Shown here: one piece after another, positions 42,534 to 54,430 of the stretch
Layout: each line of letters starts with the position of its first letter
How positions within the stretch are numbered: the stretch's first letter is position 1
Assembly (NCBI GenBank): GCA_016584305.1
Contig: JACEEZ010000391.1
Span: 580,001 to 644,000 of the forward strand
Origin: Chionoecetes opilio
Lineage: Eukaryota > Arthropoda > Malacostraca > Decapoda > Majidae
Reading direction: 5' to 3'
Length of the DNA stretch: 64,000 bases
Notes under the pieces: model-generated
What the model saw: only the letters and a program-made list of their open reading frames with translations
What the model was told of the DNA's origin: nothing
Databases searched by the model: none
Position numbers and translations under genes: made by a program

Positions 42534-43800
42534 CTTAACCACTAAGTATACCTAACCTAACCTTAACCATGCATAAAATTTGGTGATGAAATTATTATTA
42601 TTTTTTTTAGTGGGTTTCCGGAAAATAAAACTATCTCCATTAGAAAAAGCACCTATTGTAGGCCAGGAAGAATTAGTCGGTGTCTCTGAAAACGACTGCG
42701 AAGTTCTCGTCCATTATAACCAAAATTTTACACTAAGACCGAAATTCCCTACACAATTGGGTGTGTGGTTTCTGTTCACCTTATTGGATTCTAAGAAACA
42801 TTCTCTCTATGAGCTTCCGTCGCAAATCACTACTTTCGGAGATATAAGATGTTTTTAATAGGAAGGAGGGCATATGAGATATGAAAATTAAACTAGCCTA
42901 ATCCCACCTTTAGACTCACTAACCAAATCTAACCTAATCCCACGCTTTAACCTAACTAAATCCAAATCTGCATTTAAAAAGTGTCCGCGGCAAGGGAAGA
43001 ACAAAGGCGATGCAGGTCACAAGAGGAAGAGTGAGGCGCACGTAAACACTTGTCTCTCGCCGCCCTATAAACAACATGTCATATCTCCAAAAGTAATGAT
43101 TTGCGACGGAAGCTCATAGAGAGAATGTTTCCTAGAATCTAATAAGGTAAACAAAAGCCACACTCCCAATTGTGTAGGGAATTTCAGTCCAAGTGTAAAA
43201 TAATACCTACATTTTCTATATTATTTTTGGTAAAAATTTACTTTATGACTTGCAAGATTTTCAGATAAGTTCGATTTTTTTCGCTTAATATGTGATGCTT
43301 TTCCTAAAGGAGATAGTTTTTTCCTGTGCAAACCTCTAAAAAGTGTTTTTTGCAATTCAAAAAATTGATGACAAATTTCTCAAAATACACTTTTTAGACG
43401 TTTTGACCGGAAAAAACACACTCCATTTGTAAAAACATCAAATAATAACCAAATCAAACCATTAAACTAACCTAACCTAACATAGCCTATGAAAATTTTT
43501 ATGTTTGCACAACATTTCATTGTTACTTTAATTAACACTCGTTATGACCTATAGAAACAGTAGAAAGGTGAACAATACTTCAATCCAGACACACAGGCAT
43601 CATCAAACCAATTTCTTGGGGAAAATTCAAGGTGATTTTTTACTCTAGGACCAGAATTCTCTACACAATTGGGAGTATGGTTTCTGCTTTCTGGTTACCT
43701 TAATGGATTCTAAGAAACTTTCTGTCTCTGAGTTTCTGTTGCAAATCACTACTTTCGGAGATATAAAATATTTTTAATAGGAAGGAGAGTATATACCAGT
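42534..43800. repeat. Multiple F2 repeat fragments in both orientations
   Basis: 42570-42885, 42990-43215 and 43620-43790 share TTTGCGACGGAAGCTCAT, AATGTTTCCTAGAATC or their reverse complements. CCTAACC units occur at 42540 and 43465. No gene recognised. Confidence 0.6.
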
Positions 43801-44230
43801 AAGACGCCTTAATCGGCGAAGGACGAGCGAGCCCGTACAAACCCGCCGCACGTGCGCACGTGCGGCGTCACCCAGAGTTTGACCTGTGTGACATTTTTTT
43901 TTCTTTTTCTAGGTGTGTGGTCTCAAACCACACACCAAATTTCAACTTAGTCGGTACAGCCGTTTCTCAGCTATAGCAAGATAACGTTGTCTGACACCCC
44001 TCACGCGGCACGCGCCACGCGCCATGCTGACCCCTCACGTGAGACAAAACATGTCAAGTCAAATAGGGATTGAATATCAGATGGCGAAGACCGCTTGTCA
44101 ATCGGAAGCGGGATTCCAAAGATATAAGCTCCTGAAAAGTGTGACGGTCGGGTCGGGTCGGCCGCTTGATTGTGAGAAAAATCCCGTATCCAGTGAGGAC
44201 TCGCGAGCGCTTCGCGCTCGCTCGTAATGA
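43800..44230. repeat. Repeat unit ending in a GC-rich hairpin
   Basis: Holds two strong small hairpins: GCCGCACGTGCGCACGTGCGGC at about 43849-43870 and GCGAGCGCTTCGCGCTCGC at about 44203-44221, plus the inverted pair GTGTGTGGTCTCAAACCACACAC at about 43914. Could be a TE unit; class unknown. Confidence 0.5.
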
Positions 44231-44424
44231 CATGAAAATTATCAAACCTAACCCCTCATTTAGACTCACTAACCTAACCTTACGTTTTAATCTCCTAACT
44301 AAAGCCAAATCCACATTAAAAAAGTCTGCGGCAAGGAAACAACAGAGGCGATGCAGGTCACAAGAGAAAGAGTGAGGCGCACATGAACACTTGTCTCTCT
44401 CCTACCTGTAAACAACATGTCATA

Positions 44425-44747
44425 CAGCCAAATTCCCAACATCCGACCTCCAAACATCCGACTTGTCCAAACAACCGACTTTTTTCACCACCACATTGTG
44501 TCTGGTTTTGGCCATTTATTTTACCTAGTTTTTTTTTTTTTTTAGAAAACATAGATTTGTGGCTTTATTTATGCATGAATTTTACGTTCGCGTATACCAC
44601 TGGATCGGCCTTCAAGAGCTGCATCTTTTATGTTCTATACCATTTTGTCCTTACGTTTATGGTTACTGTGATATCCGAACATCCGACTATTCCAATTATC
44701 CGACCTACCTTCGGTCCCCCCAAGGTCGGATAATTAATACTTAGCTG
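44425..44747. mobile_element. Tigger-type MITE (323 bp), TA target
   Basis: Flanked by TA at 44423-44424 and 44748-44749. Starts CAGCCAAATTCCCAAC and ends with the partner TTAATACTTAGCTG. Many ATCCGAC units (ATCCGACCTCC, ATCCGACTATTCC, reverse GGTCGGAT) lie near the ends, a Tigger/pogo pattern. It sits in an F2 copy whose sequence resumes after it. Confidence 0.75.
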
Positions 44748-44756
44748 TATCTCCAA

Positions 44757-45778
44757 CTGGTCTGTATTCTGGGACTGAGAGTGCTGTGAAGTGTGGGGCA
44801 GGTGTATCCGGCTTCTTTCCTGTGAATACAGGAGTGAGGCAAGGGTGCGTCCTTGCCCCATCACTTTTCAACGCTTGTATGGACTGGGTATTGGACAAGG
44901 TTGTAGATCAAAGTGATTGTGGAGCATCCGTTGGCAACACCAAGATCACTGATCTTGTTTTTGCCGATGATGCAGTAATCTTTGCTGAGTCGTTGGAACG
45001 TCCTGGTGATGGCTCTCGAGGCGCTGCACGAGGAGGCAAAGCCTTTGGGACTTGAGGTCTCCTGGCTCAAGACCAAGGTCCAGGTGTTTGGAGACTTACT
45101 AGATGAAGCAGTACAGTCTGTTCATGCGTGTAGCGAGGACATTGAGATCTTGGAATGTTTTACATACCTTGGTAGCGCAGTCCATAATGACGGCGGGTCA
45201 CGTCAAGAAGTCTTACGGCGGATTGGCATAGCCCACGGTGTTATGGACTCGCTCAGCGGGAGTATTTGGCGTTGTCGGTACCTGTGCAGGAGGACAAAGA
45301 TCCGGATCTTCAAATCGCTTGATACCTGTCTTACTCTATGGTTGTGAGACATGGACACTAAATAGTGACTTGAAGAGACGAATCAATGCCTTTGGTAATA
45401 AGTGTCTTCGCAGAATCATGGGGTATCGCTGGGATGATTACGTGTCAAATCAGCGATTGCACCGTGAAACTGAATCGAGGCCTATTACCTGCATAGTCCG
45501 TCAGCGCCAACTTCGGCTATATGGGCATGTGGCACGCTACCCTGAAACCGATCCTTCCCATCGGGTTGTATCTGTAAGAGACAATCCGGCGTGGAGGAGG
45601 CCAAGGGGGCACCCACAAGGCTCGTGGCTGGGGCAAGTTGATGTTTCTTGTCAAGAGCTGCTTGGTATGGGAAAGGAGCCTGCATGGGAACTCGCGCGTG
45701 GTGACCCTCGGGAGTGGCGTTGTAGGGTGGGCGAGGCGACGCGCCCCCCGGCGTATGCCCCCAATGATTGATTGATTG
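44757..45778 (+). mobile_element. LINE copy A, 5'-truncated, 9 bp target duplication
   Basis: TATCTCCAA is duplicated at 44748-44756 and 45779-45787. The 3' end is a short TGATTGATTGATTG repeat. It encodes the C-terminal half of a non-LTR reverse transcriptase: GVRQGCVLAPSLFNACMDW, LVFADDAVIFAESLE (catalytic FADD), LLYGCETWTL, LRRIMGYRWDDYVSNQRL and RLYGHVARYPETDPSHRV. Two frame changes (near 44997 and 45330) make it inactive. It landed next to the Tigger-type MITE in the same F2 copy. Clade not settled; RTE- or CR1-related. Confidence 0.85.
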
Positions 45779-45876
45779 TATCTCCAAGAGTAATGATTTG
45801 CGACGGAAGCTCATAAGAGAGCTTTTCATAATGTTTCTTAGTAGTGTAAAATAATACCAAATTCAAAGAACTGGCA

Positions 45877-45877
<1 letters not shown>

Positions 45878-45971
<94 letters not shown>

Positions 45972-46048
45972 CCTCTCTCTCTCTCCCTCCCTCCCCCTCT
46001 CCTCCTCCCCTCTCTCTCTCTCTCTCCCCCCCCCCCCCCTCTCTCTCA
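45878..46048. repeat. (CT)n microsatellite
   Basis: Long CT-rich tract with CCT interruptions and a poly-C run at 46026-46038. The Arg/Glu-only frames on the other strand are repeat translations. Confidence 0.95.
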
Positions 46049-46209
46049 ATTTCAAATTTCAAGCGCCAGTAGCACTGCTCGTGGAGTGAAGAAGTGCAGT
46101 TGAGCCCAGTAATCACTTAAGCTCATGATTTAACTAGTCTTGGGTATGTTATGTGAAGTTAAATTCAACAATTTAATTAGTCAAATCTTAAATACAACAT
46201 GCAATTATG

Positions 46210-46651
46210 TGGGGGAGGTGTATCCAGCTTCTTTCCTGTGAATACAGGAGTGAGGCAAGGGTGTGTCCTTGCCCCATCACTTTTCAACTCTTGTATGGAC
46301 TGGGTATTGGGCAAATTTGTAGATCAAAGTGATTGTGGAGCTTCCCCCGGCAACACCAAGATCACTGACTGATCTTGTTTTTGCCGATGATGCAGTAATC
46401 TTTGCTGAGTCACTGGAGGTCCTAGTGATGGCTCTCGAGGTGCTGCACGAGGAGGCAAAGCCTTTGGGACTTGAGGTCTCCTGGCTCAAGACCAAGTTCC
46501 AGGTGTTTGGAGACTTACGAGATGAAACAGTACAGTCTGTTCATGCGTGTGGTGAGGACATTGAGATCTTGGAAAGTTTTACATATCTTGGTAGCGCAGT
46601 TCATAATGACGGCGGGTCACGTCAAGAAGTCTTACGGCGGATTGGCATAGC
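46210..46651 (+). pseudogene. LINE copy B, left part (RT)
   Basis: Closely related to copy A over SFPVNTGVRQGC, FADDAVIFAESLEVLVMALE and SWLKTKFQVFGDLRDETVQS. It breaks at ATTGGCATAGC, where a 1.2 kb element is inserted, and resumes at 47846. A small duplication (ACTGACTGATC) near 46368 shifts its frame. Confidence 0.85.
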
Positions 46652-47845
46652 CAAAGACTACTCTATACTGGACTTGCTACTCGTGCCCCGCGCCAACCCG
46701 CCCATGACCATTTTTGAATATCTAACATTTAATATCGAATATTTAACCATTTTTTAATATCACCCCCATTTCCCTTCCTGTGGTTTATCAGTATAAATTA
46801 TATACTGTTATCTTTGTAAATGTTTGTTCTATAATATTATCAAATAAAAAAACTGTAAAATACACTAAAGAAATGCCATTATAAGAGAGTGAAGAAATAT
46901 GCATGAACTTAATATTTACTTAAACTCTTCACCATTTAATATTTTGCGAGAAAACATTTTAGATGAAACATATCAATAGAAGAGGATTTTCATTAGGTTT
47001 CCATTGATATATTTCGTTTTCTGATAAGTGAGTTACCACCATGCATAAATTAGAGTTAACTAAAAAAATAACATCATCAATCGGATCGGCAAATAAAAAA
47101 GTGTTCCATGAATAATACAGTAGACTATGGTTTATCAGTATAAATGATACACTGTTATCTTAGTAAATGATTGTTCTATAATATTATCAAATAAAAAACT
47201 GTAAAATACACTAAAGAAATGTCATTATGAGACTGGAGAAATATGCATGAACTTAATATTCACTTAAACTTTTCGCCATTTAATATTTTGCGTGAAGACT
47301 TTTTACATGCAACATATCAATAGAAGCGGAATTCTATTAGCTTTCCATTGATATATTTCGTTTTCTGATAAATGAATTAGAACCATGCATAAATTAGCAT
47401 TAACTAAATAAATGACATCATCAATCTGGTAATTTTCCCGATTGATGAGGTTATTTATTTAGTTAACGCTAATTTATGTATGGTTCTAATTCATTTATCA
47501 GAAAACGAAATATATCAATGTAAAGCTAATAAAATTCCGCTTCAATTGATGTTTCATGTGAAATGTTTTCTCGCAAAATATTAAATGGCGAAGAGTTTAA
47601 GTGAATATTAAGTTCATGCATATTTCTTCACTCTCTCATAATGGCATTTCTTCAGTGTATTTTACAGTTTTTTATTTGATAATATTATAGAACAAACATT
47701 TACGAAGATAACGGTATATCATTTATACTGATAAACCATAGGAAGGGAAATGGGAGTGATGTTCGAAAATGTCAGGAATCGCAAAACTGGCCTCCACTGA
47801 AAATAGCCCAAAATGAGCAGCAAGTCCAGTATACAGTAGTCTTTG
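46652..47845. mobile_element. P-like foldback element inside LINE copy B (1194 bp)
   Basis: Starts CAAAGACTACTCTATACTGG and ends with the partner CCAGTATACAGTAGTCTTTG; GCATAGC is duplicated at 46645-46651 and 47846-47852, and LINE copy A shows the empty site. The interior is a compound palindrome: the arm starting GGTTTATCAGTATAAA occurs at ~46785, again at ~47130, and inverted at ~47740. Same termini pattern and 7 bp duplication as 23602-24566. No transposase. Confidence 0.85.
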
Positions 47846-48390
47846 GCATAGCCCACGGTGTTATGGACTCGCTCAGCAGGAGTATTTGGCGTTGTCGGTA
47901 CCTGTGTAGGAGGACAAAGATCCGGCTCTTTAAGTCGCTTGTGATCCCTGTCTTACTCTATGGTTGCGAGACATGTTCACTGAATACCGACTTGAAGAGG
48001 TGAATCGATGCCTTTGGTAATAAGTGTCTTAGAAGAATCATGGGGTATCGCTGGGATGATTACGTGTCAAACCAGCGATTGCACCATGAGACTGAATCGA
48101 GGCCTATTGCCTGCATAGTCCGTCAGCGCCAACTTCGGCTATATGGGCATGTGGCACGCTACCCTGAAACCGATCATTCCCACCGGGTTGTATCTGTAAG
48201 AGACAATCCGGCATGGAGGAGGCCAACGGGGCGACCACAAGGCTTGTGGCTCGGGTAAGTTGATGCTTCTTGTCGAGAATTGCTTGGTATGGGGAAGGAG
48301 CCTGCATGGGGACTCGCGTGAGTGGGAGTGGCGTGTAGGGTGGGCGAGGCGATGCGCTCCCCAGCGTATGCCCCCAATGATTGATTGATT
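47846..48390 (+). pseudogene. LINE copy B, right part
   Basis: Continues the RT C-terminus (SLSRSIWRCRYLC; RIMGYRWDDYVSNQRLHHET; RLYGHVARYPETDHSHRV) with an in-frame stop at about 48001 and small deletions near 48310. Ends TGATTGATTGATTTG. Confidence 0.85.
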
Positions 48391-51339
48391 TGTTTTATTG
48401 AGGAGAGGGGGAGCGTTTGGTTTGAAATTTCAGTTTTGTGTTGATTCTTTCAGCAGTTCATTCAGCAAGGTGGCCATTATTCAAAAGTTTTGCGAACACA
48501 TTGACAAAGACAAAGAGGCACTTTTTTAGGCCAACGGTGTTAGGGTGCTCGCTACCTCTTTTGTTACAGCCATCCTGATCACACCACCATTTTCCACCAC
48601 TTTCTCCGGGAAATTGCTAGCTGCTACCCACTGCCTCAGTAGGTAAGAATACAATACCTTTTTATTGTTATAAAAAAAGGTTCGGTTAGGTTAATTATCT
48701 CGCGAGGGGGTGGAGCCTCCCCATTAGGAGGGTAGGATTGTTTCGGTTAGGGTAATAATCCTCCTGGCAGGGCGGGCAGAGGGGACCACTAGGCGGCTGG
48801 CGAATGCGGGGCGGGGCACACTTGTCGTATAATTCTTTCTGTTGTTCGATCGGTTCGCAATTCCGAGGCACTGACTATTTATTTCTGGGCAGCATTTGAT
48901 GCTTTTTCTTTTTGAGATAGTAATTTTCGGCCACATTTCTTTTTTTTACTTTTAATAGAATTTTTTTTTTTTTTTGTGGTTTACGAAGAAAAAAAAAATC
49001 TCAAAATGATAAGGCATCATATTTTGCCTAGAAATAAATAGTCGGTGTCTGTCAGGGCCGAGGTGGTTATCAATTAATATTACCAAACCTAAGAAATGTG
49101 GGGGAAGAAAAATCAAGAAGTATGATTACCCCAAATATATTTACACAACAAAATTAATAATAAATGGCTAGCCACCAAATAACCATCACCAAACAACGTC
49201 TGCAATGATGCAGGGGTAATGTCACCCTAAGAACTCCCTCGAACGCAGCTTGAAGAGAGGTGAAGTGCAGTAGCAATCGTCAGCACCGTAGACTAACTCT
49301 TCATACTGCGGGGAGCGTTGAATGGTATGCGGGACAGCTGGAGGGCCAACTGCAAGTGAGCCCACGTCTTCAGTATGGCCTTCTAGGGATGAGAACAGCA
49401 GGTTGGTAGTGGAGGTGGTGTTGGAGTGGAGAGCTATGGCTGTCTGCCTTAATCGTGGCGGCGAGGCTCCATCATTAAATTGGGTAGAGTACCCCCTTAC
49501 CCAGGGACAGGGCTTGGAAGTGTTGACGTGGAGAGTCGAGTAGCTGCGCTTGAAGCTCCGAAGCACGCCGCTTGGTGAAGGTGAAGTGGTAATCACCGTT
49601 ACTGTGACGAGGGAGGTGTAGTTCAGGTGTAGTTCCTCACGGGGTCTTGAAATTAGTAGGCTAGCATTAACTCAATAATCCCTGCTACCGCCGTTACCTG
49701 ACTAGTTTTTCCTGGCCAAAAATTGGTGCTTTTTCAAATGGAGATATTTTTATTTTCCAGAAGCCTGTTAAATTTATTTAGGGGGGGTTATAATGGACGA
49801 GAACTGCGCCTAGACTAGAAAGCCTAGAAATCTTGACTAACTTGGGGAGCGCCTATAGGGCTGATGCCTATAGTGCCTGTAGGCAGTTACCTCCAGGGCT
49901 GGGATGGTAGGCCCTGGAGGTTCAGACGAGGACAGTTCAGACAAGGCAAGGCAGAAAGTGTGACAATGTATGCTGCGCTGCTGCTGGTGGGCGTTGCAAA
50001 CTCCTGCGCAATATTTACACCCTCATGTCCTCCTAATTAGTGTTTAGCGGAGAAAGTTTACGCCATACACATAATCTGCCGGCCGTGCAAAACAGCCGTA
50101 CACTTTCCCGGCCAAAACCCCGTTCCTGACGGCTCCCCAGGTTTGTTACGGAGGAGCGGGGAAACTGAACAATGAGGCATTGACGCCGATTTTCAGAGTG
50201 ACCATCATTCTTATCACATCAAAATACATGGGTAAAGAGCTCTTTTGACCTCGTACTCAATTCCTGGTTGAAAGTGCTGATATGCCGACTAGCCAACAAA
50301 TATCTGTACATTTTTGGTGTTGTTCAGCCCACTATTTTTAAGGTGAAGCTATTTTCTCTTAATAGATTTTGATGTGTTTTGAATGAATCTGAGGTAAAAA
50401 TGGATGAAGACTGAGCGGCCTTTTTCTGAGACACTGACTCATTATTTTCATGGCCACAAAATGCTGCTTTAGCACAGGCAGATATTTGTATGTTCTGGAA
50501 ACCTGTACATTTAAAAAAAAAAATTCTTCACCAAATCCTAGGGTCGCCATGGTCGTTTCCATTGATAACAATGTACCTCCATCAGAAAAAGCACTAAAAC
50601 TGGGCCTGGAAATAATGGTCACTGTCTCAGGATAAATTTTACACCATACACATAATCTACTAGCTGTACAAAACTCGCTTCCACTTTCCTCGCCCAAAAC
50701 GGCCGGGGTCCCGACGGGTTCTTTCCGGCGTTCCGACGGGTCTCCGGGTAGTGACAAAAGGGAAACCCGGGAAGTGAGGGAATTGTACAAACACAAGTGT
50801 GCCCCGCCCCGCCCCGCAGTGACCGGCCCGCACGCCAGCCGCCGAGTGGTCCGCTCTGTCCCGCCCTGCCGGGAGGATTATTACCCTGCCCGAACCAAAC
50901 CTCATCTAACAGGGGGGCCTCGACCCCCCGGTGGGATTATTAACCTAGTCTAACTCCTAAAGGGTGGGGGGGCCTCGGAACGGGGTGGGTGTGTGTATGA
51001 GCTATTGGACAACTCTGTCATTTCTTTGATGTGTATAAGTGTAAGTTTAAAAGGTTACGCGGAAGTGGATTAATGCTGCTCAATATACTGAGCAAAAATA
51101 TATACTGTATATCTAAATTAAGTGGTAACAGCGGCACCGAGTGCTCAGTTCTCGTCCATTATGACCGTATCTGATTACAGTTTTTTGGCAAAACAGTGAG
51201 TTTTTATAGTATATTTATTCAAGTCCCATCAAAAAGCGACTCCCTGGAAAAACAAAATATCAGATGAATTCAAAACACGGCAAATCTTATTAAAAAGAAT
51301 ATGTTTTTGTCCTCATAATTAACAGTCAAGATAGTACAC
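48391..51339. other. Gene-poor stretch with F2 pieces and an inverted repeat pair
   Basis: F2-type fragments occur at 49690-49790 and 50360-50660. A GC-rich segment with GGCGGGGCACACTTGTCG at ~48800 is matched in reverse at ~50790-50900 (ACAAGTGTGCCCCGCCCCGC; CGGGAGGATTATTACCCTG), so 48690-50900 is bracketed by inverted copies. CTCCAGGGCTGGGATGGTAG at 49890 also occurs near 61680. No gene supported; the - strand frame at 49222-49596 has no recognised domain. Confidence 0.45.
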
Positions 51340-53160
51340 CAATGCACCAAGGGCAGGTCATGTCTCACCAATTTATTGAGTTTTTATAGGAAAGTTTATG
51401 AGACGGCAGATAATGATAAGGATTATGATATAATATACCTGGACTTTAGTAAGGCATTTGACAAAGTACCACACGAGCGACTCTTAAATAAGGTTAGGGC
51501 TCATGGAATAGATGGGAAGGTTCTTCATTGGATCAGAGCTTGGCTAAGTGATAGGCAACAAAGGGTTACAATTAATGGTTCTAAATCTGAATGGGGACAG
51601 GTGACAAGTGGAGTTCCACAAGGGTCTGTTTTGGGTCCATTACTATTTTTTATTTACATCAACGACTTGGATAGTGGGATTAGCAGTGATATCAGCAAGT
51701 TTGCTGATGATACTAAGGTAGGTAGGATTATTGGATCACAGTCTGATGTAAACATATTGCAGGGAGACTTAGATAAACTTAATGAGTGGGTAGTCAGATG
51801 ACAGATGAAATTTAATATTGATAAGTGCAGCGTTATGAATGTTGGTAGAAAAAACCCTGGTAATAGATACACCATACGCAATCAGAGCTGGGCAGTATTT
51901 AAATACATTTGTATTTAAATACGTATTTAAATACAAATGTGTATTTAGAAATGTATTTATAAATACATTGGTTGTCATGTATTTAAATACTTTTATGAGT
52001 ATTTAAATACATTGTATTTAAATACTCATAATATAAAAATGTAAATACTTTTTTATCAGTTAATTTGGCCATAAACCCGCCCAACTATCTGGCAATCCTG
52101 ATGTTACAGTGAATCAGTGTTTCCACTTGCAAGGAAATGTCCTCATTTTAAGGAAATTTAGGCCTGAGAAGGAAATTTCTAAGGAAACCCAAAATCTAAG
52201 GAAATCCATTTTTTTCGGACATGTTAAATTTTGCGTAAATTTAAAATGTATTTACAAATGTAATTAAATACAATTGATGTATTTAGTATTTAAATACATT
52301 CGTAAAATGTATTTAGTATTTAGTATTTAAATACATTTCCCATGTATTTAGTATTTAGATACATTTCCCATGTATTTAGTATTTAAATACATTCAATGTA
52401 TTTTGTGCCCAGCTCTGTACGCAATGTATCGCTGAAAAGATCAGAAGGTGAAAAAGTTCTTGGAGTGAGGGTGAGCCCAGACCTCCGACCTAGGAAACAA
52501 TGTATTGAGGCCAGAAATAGAGCTAATAGAGTGTTAGGATTAATTACCAGAAGTGTTAAAAGTAGAAGTGCGGAAGTTATTATAAAGCTTTTTCTGGCTC
52601 TAGTCAGACCTCACCTAGACTATGCTGTTCAGTTTTGGTCTCCATATTACAGGATGTTAGCCTTGCCTTGCCTACAGCCTTGTTAGAATCAGTGCAGAGA
52701 AGGATGACCAAAATGATTCAAGGGATGCATAACTTTAGTTATGAGAAGAGATTGAAGCTATTAAAGTTACACTCACATGAGAGACGTAGAGTAAGGGGCG
52801 ATCTGATAGAAGTTTTTAAGTGGATAAAGGGATTCAATAAAGGAGAGGTAGGAAAAGTTCTTACGGCTATTAACCAGGGTAGAACAAGAAGTAACGGATT
52901 CAAGCTGGAAAAGCGTAGATTTAAAAAAGAAATAGGGAAAAACTGGTTCACAAATAGGGTGGTGAATGATTGGCATGGACTCAGTAGACAGGTAGTTAGT
53001 GCAGAGTCATTGGGGAGCTTTAAAGAGGGGCTGGATAGGTTCATGGATGGGGATGAAAGGTGGATGTAGGTAGTGTTAGGTAACAGGAACTACCACGTGT
53101 AGGCCTCACGGCCTCTTGTAGCTTCCTTATTTTCTTATGTTCTTATGTTCTTATGTGATG
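51340..53160 (+). mobile_element. CR1-like LINE copy C (RT), interrupted by a hAT-type MITE
   Basis: Encodes RT pieces: DIIYLDFSKAFDKVPHERLL, VPQGSVLGPLLFFIYINDL and KFADDTKVGRII (catalytic FADD), then LGVRVSPDLRPRKQC, LIEVFKWIKGFNKGE and LEKRRFKKEIGKNWFTNRVV to a stop at 53067. A TGA replaces Trp at 51799-51801. The MITE lies between FADD and the thumb region. The 3' tail reads CCTCTTGTAGCTTCCTTATT then repeated TTATGTTC. 5'-truncated: no endonuclease. Confidence 0.88.
51893..52417 (+). mobile_element. hAT-type MITE (525 bp) with 8 bp target duplication
   Basis: Ends CAGAGCTGGGCA and TGCCCAGCTCTG; TACGCAAT is duplicated at 51885-51892 and 52418-52425, and the empty site is seen in LINE copy D. 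Rich in ATTTAAATAC repeats, with a unique AAGGAAAT-rich centre. A relic of the same family lies at 1064-1720. Confidence 0.92.
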
Positions 53161-53393
53161 GTTGGTCCTTGCCTGTGGTTACGCGAGGCACTCGCAATCG
53201 AAGGTAGAGCATTTAGAAAAGCATAGTTTGGTAAATGATTCACCAAAGGTAGGTCACGTCTCACCAATTGTTTGAATATTTATAGGAAAGTTTATGAGAC
53301 AGCAGATAATGATGAGGATTATGATATAATATACCTGGACTTTAGTAAGGCATTCAACAAGGTACCACACGAGAGACTCTTAAATAAGGTTAA

Positions 53394-53596
53394 CCCCTTC
53401 ACACCCAGATCTTTCCTTTGCTATAAAAAATCATCTGTTGTTAGCCATAAAATTACGAAAAGTAACTGAATATACCAAATTACCTAGGGGACAAGGATAC
53501 TAAACAGGTCATAGCTATAAAATATTGCTTATATTCACTTAAAATTGTCTAATGGTACCCAAATACAATAGAAATTACGTTCTGGGCCTCAAGGGA
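53394..53596 (+). mobile_element. piggyBac-type MITE, copy 2
   Basis: Flanked by TTAA (53390-53393 and 53597-53600). Starts CCCCTTCACACCCAGA and ends TCTGGGCCTCAAGGGA. Copy C of the LINE shows the target without it. Confidence 0.92.
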
Positions 53597-53961
53597 TTAA
53601 GGCTCATGGAATAGATGGGAAGGTTCTTCGTTGGATTAGATCTTGGCTAAGTGATAGGCAACAAAGGGTTACAATAATCTAAATCTGAATGGAGACAGGT
53701 GACAAGTGGAGTTCTACAAGTGTGTTTTGGGTCCATTACTATTTTTTATTTACATAAACGACTTGTATATTGAAATTAGCAGTGATAACAGCAAGTTTGC
53801 TGATGATACTAAGGTAGGTAAGATTATTAGATCACAGTTTGATGTAAACATATTGCAGGGAGACTTAGATAAATTAAATGAGTGGGTGGTAGTCAGGTGG
53901 CAGATGGAATTTAATCTTGATAAGTCCAGCGTAATGAATGTGGGTAGAAAAAACCGTGGTA

Positions 53962-54430
53962 CAGGTTGAAGTTCCCAAACTCGGCATCCCAAGACTCGGC
54001 AACACCCAAAACTCGGCTATGGTTCCGGATTTTTCAAAACACAGCAGAACACCCAAAACCCGGCGTTTTGGGTGTTTGGCGTAGGTAAAAAACCTAGTTG
54101 CCGGGTCGGCCGCTAGGTGCCACCACACTAGGCCGCTTAGTTTCTCCCGCCGATTTGTTTGTTGTTATTGTTCAGTGGTGTTGTGACTGTAGAGTTGTGT
54201 ACACTGTTATTTTGTGTACTTCTACAGGTCTGTTATTGGTATTATGGCTCCCAAACGTCCAGGAACACCTACTGGTGGAAGTGAAAAGAAAAGGAAGAAC
54301 AATGTGTTAACTATTTCTGAGAAAATTGATTTTTTTCCCCCTTAATATATCTACGTTCTAAAAGTCGGAAAATTTCATTACTCGGCTCGGCTCTGGTCCC
54401 GAGGTTGCCGAGTTTGGGAACTTCAACCTG
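53962..54430 (+). mobile_element. Tigger (pogo) deletion derivative, 469 bp
   Basis: Perfect inverted ends CAGGTTGAAGTTCCCAAACT and AGTTTGGGAACTTCAACCTG, flanked by TA at 53960-53961 and 54431-54432. Copy C shows the empty site. It keeps the start of a transposase frame at 54244 but has lost the rest. Confidence 0.92.
54244..54345 (+). pseudogene. Truncated Tigger transposase N-terminus (33 aa)
   Basis: Reads MAPKRPGTPTGGSEKKRKNN and VLTISEKIDFF before a stop. The Lys/Arg-rich start followed by a T-ISEK-D motif is the beginning of CENP-B-type helix-turn-helix DNA-binding domains of Tigger/Jerky transposases. The catalytic DDD part is deleted. Confidence 0.65.
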
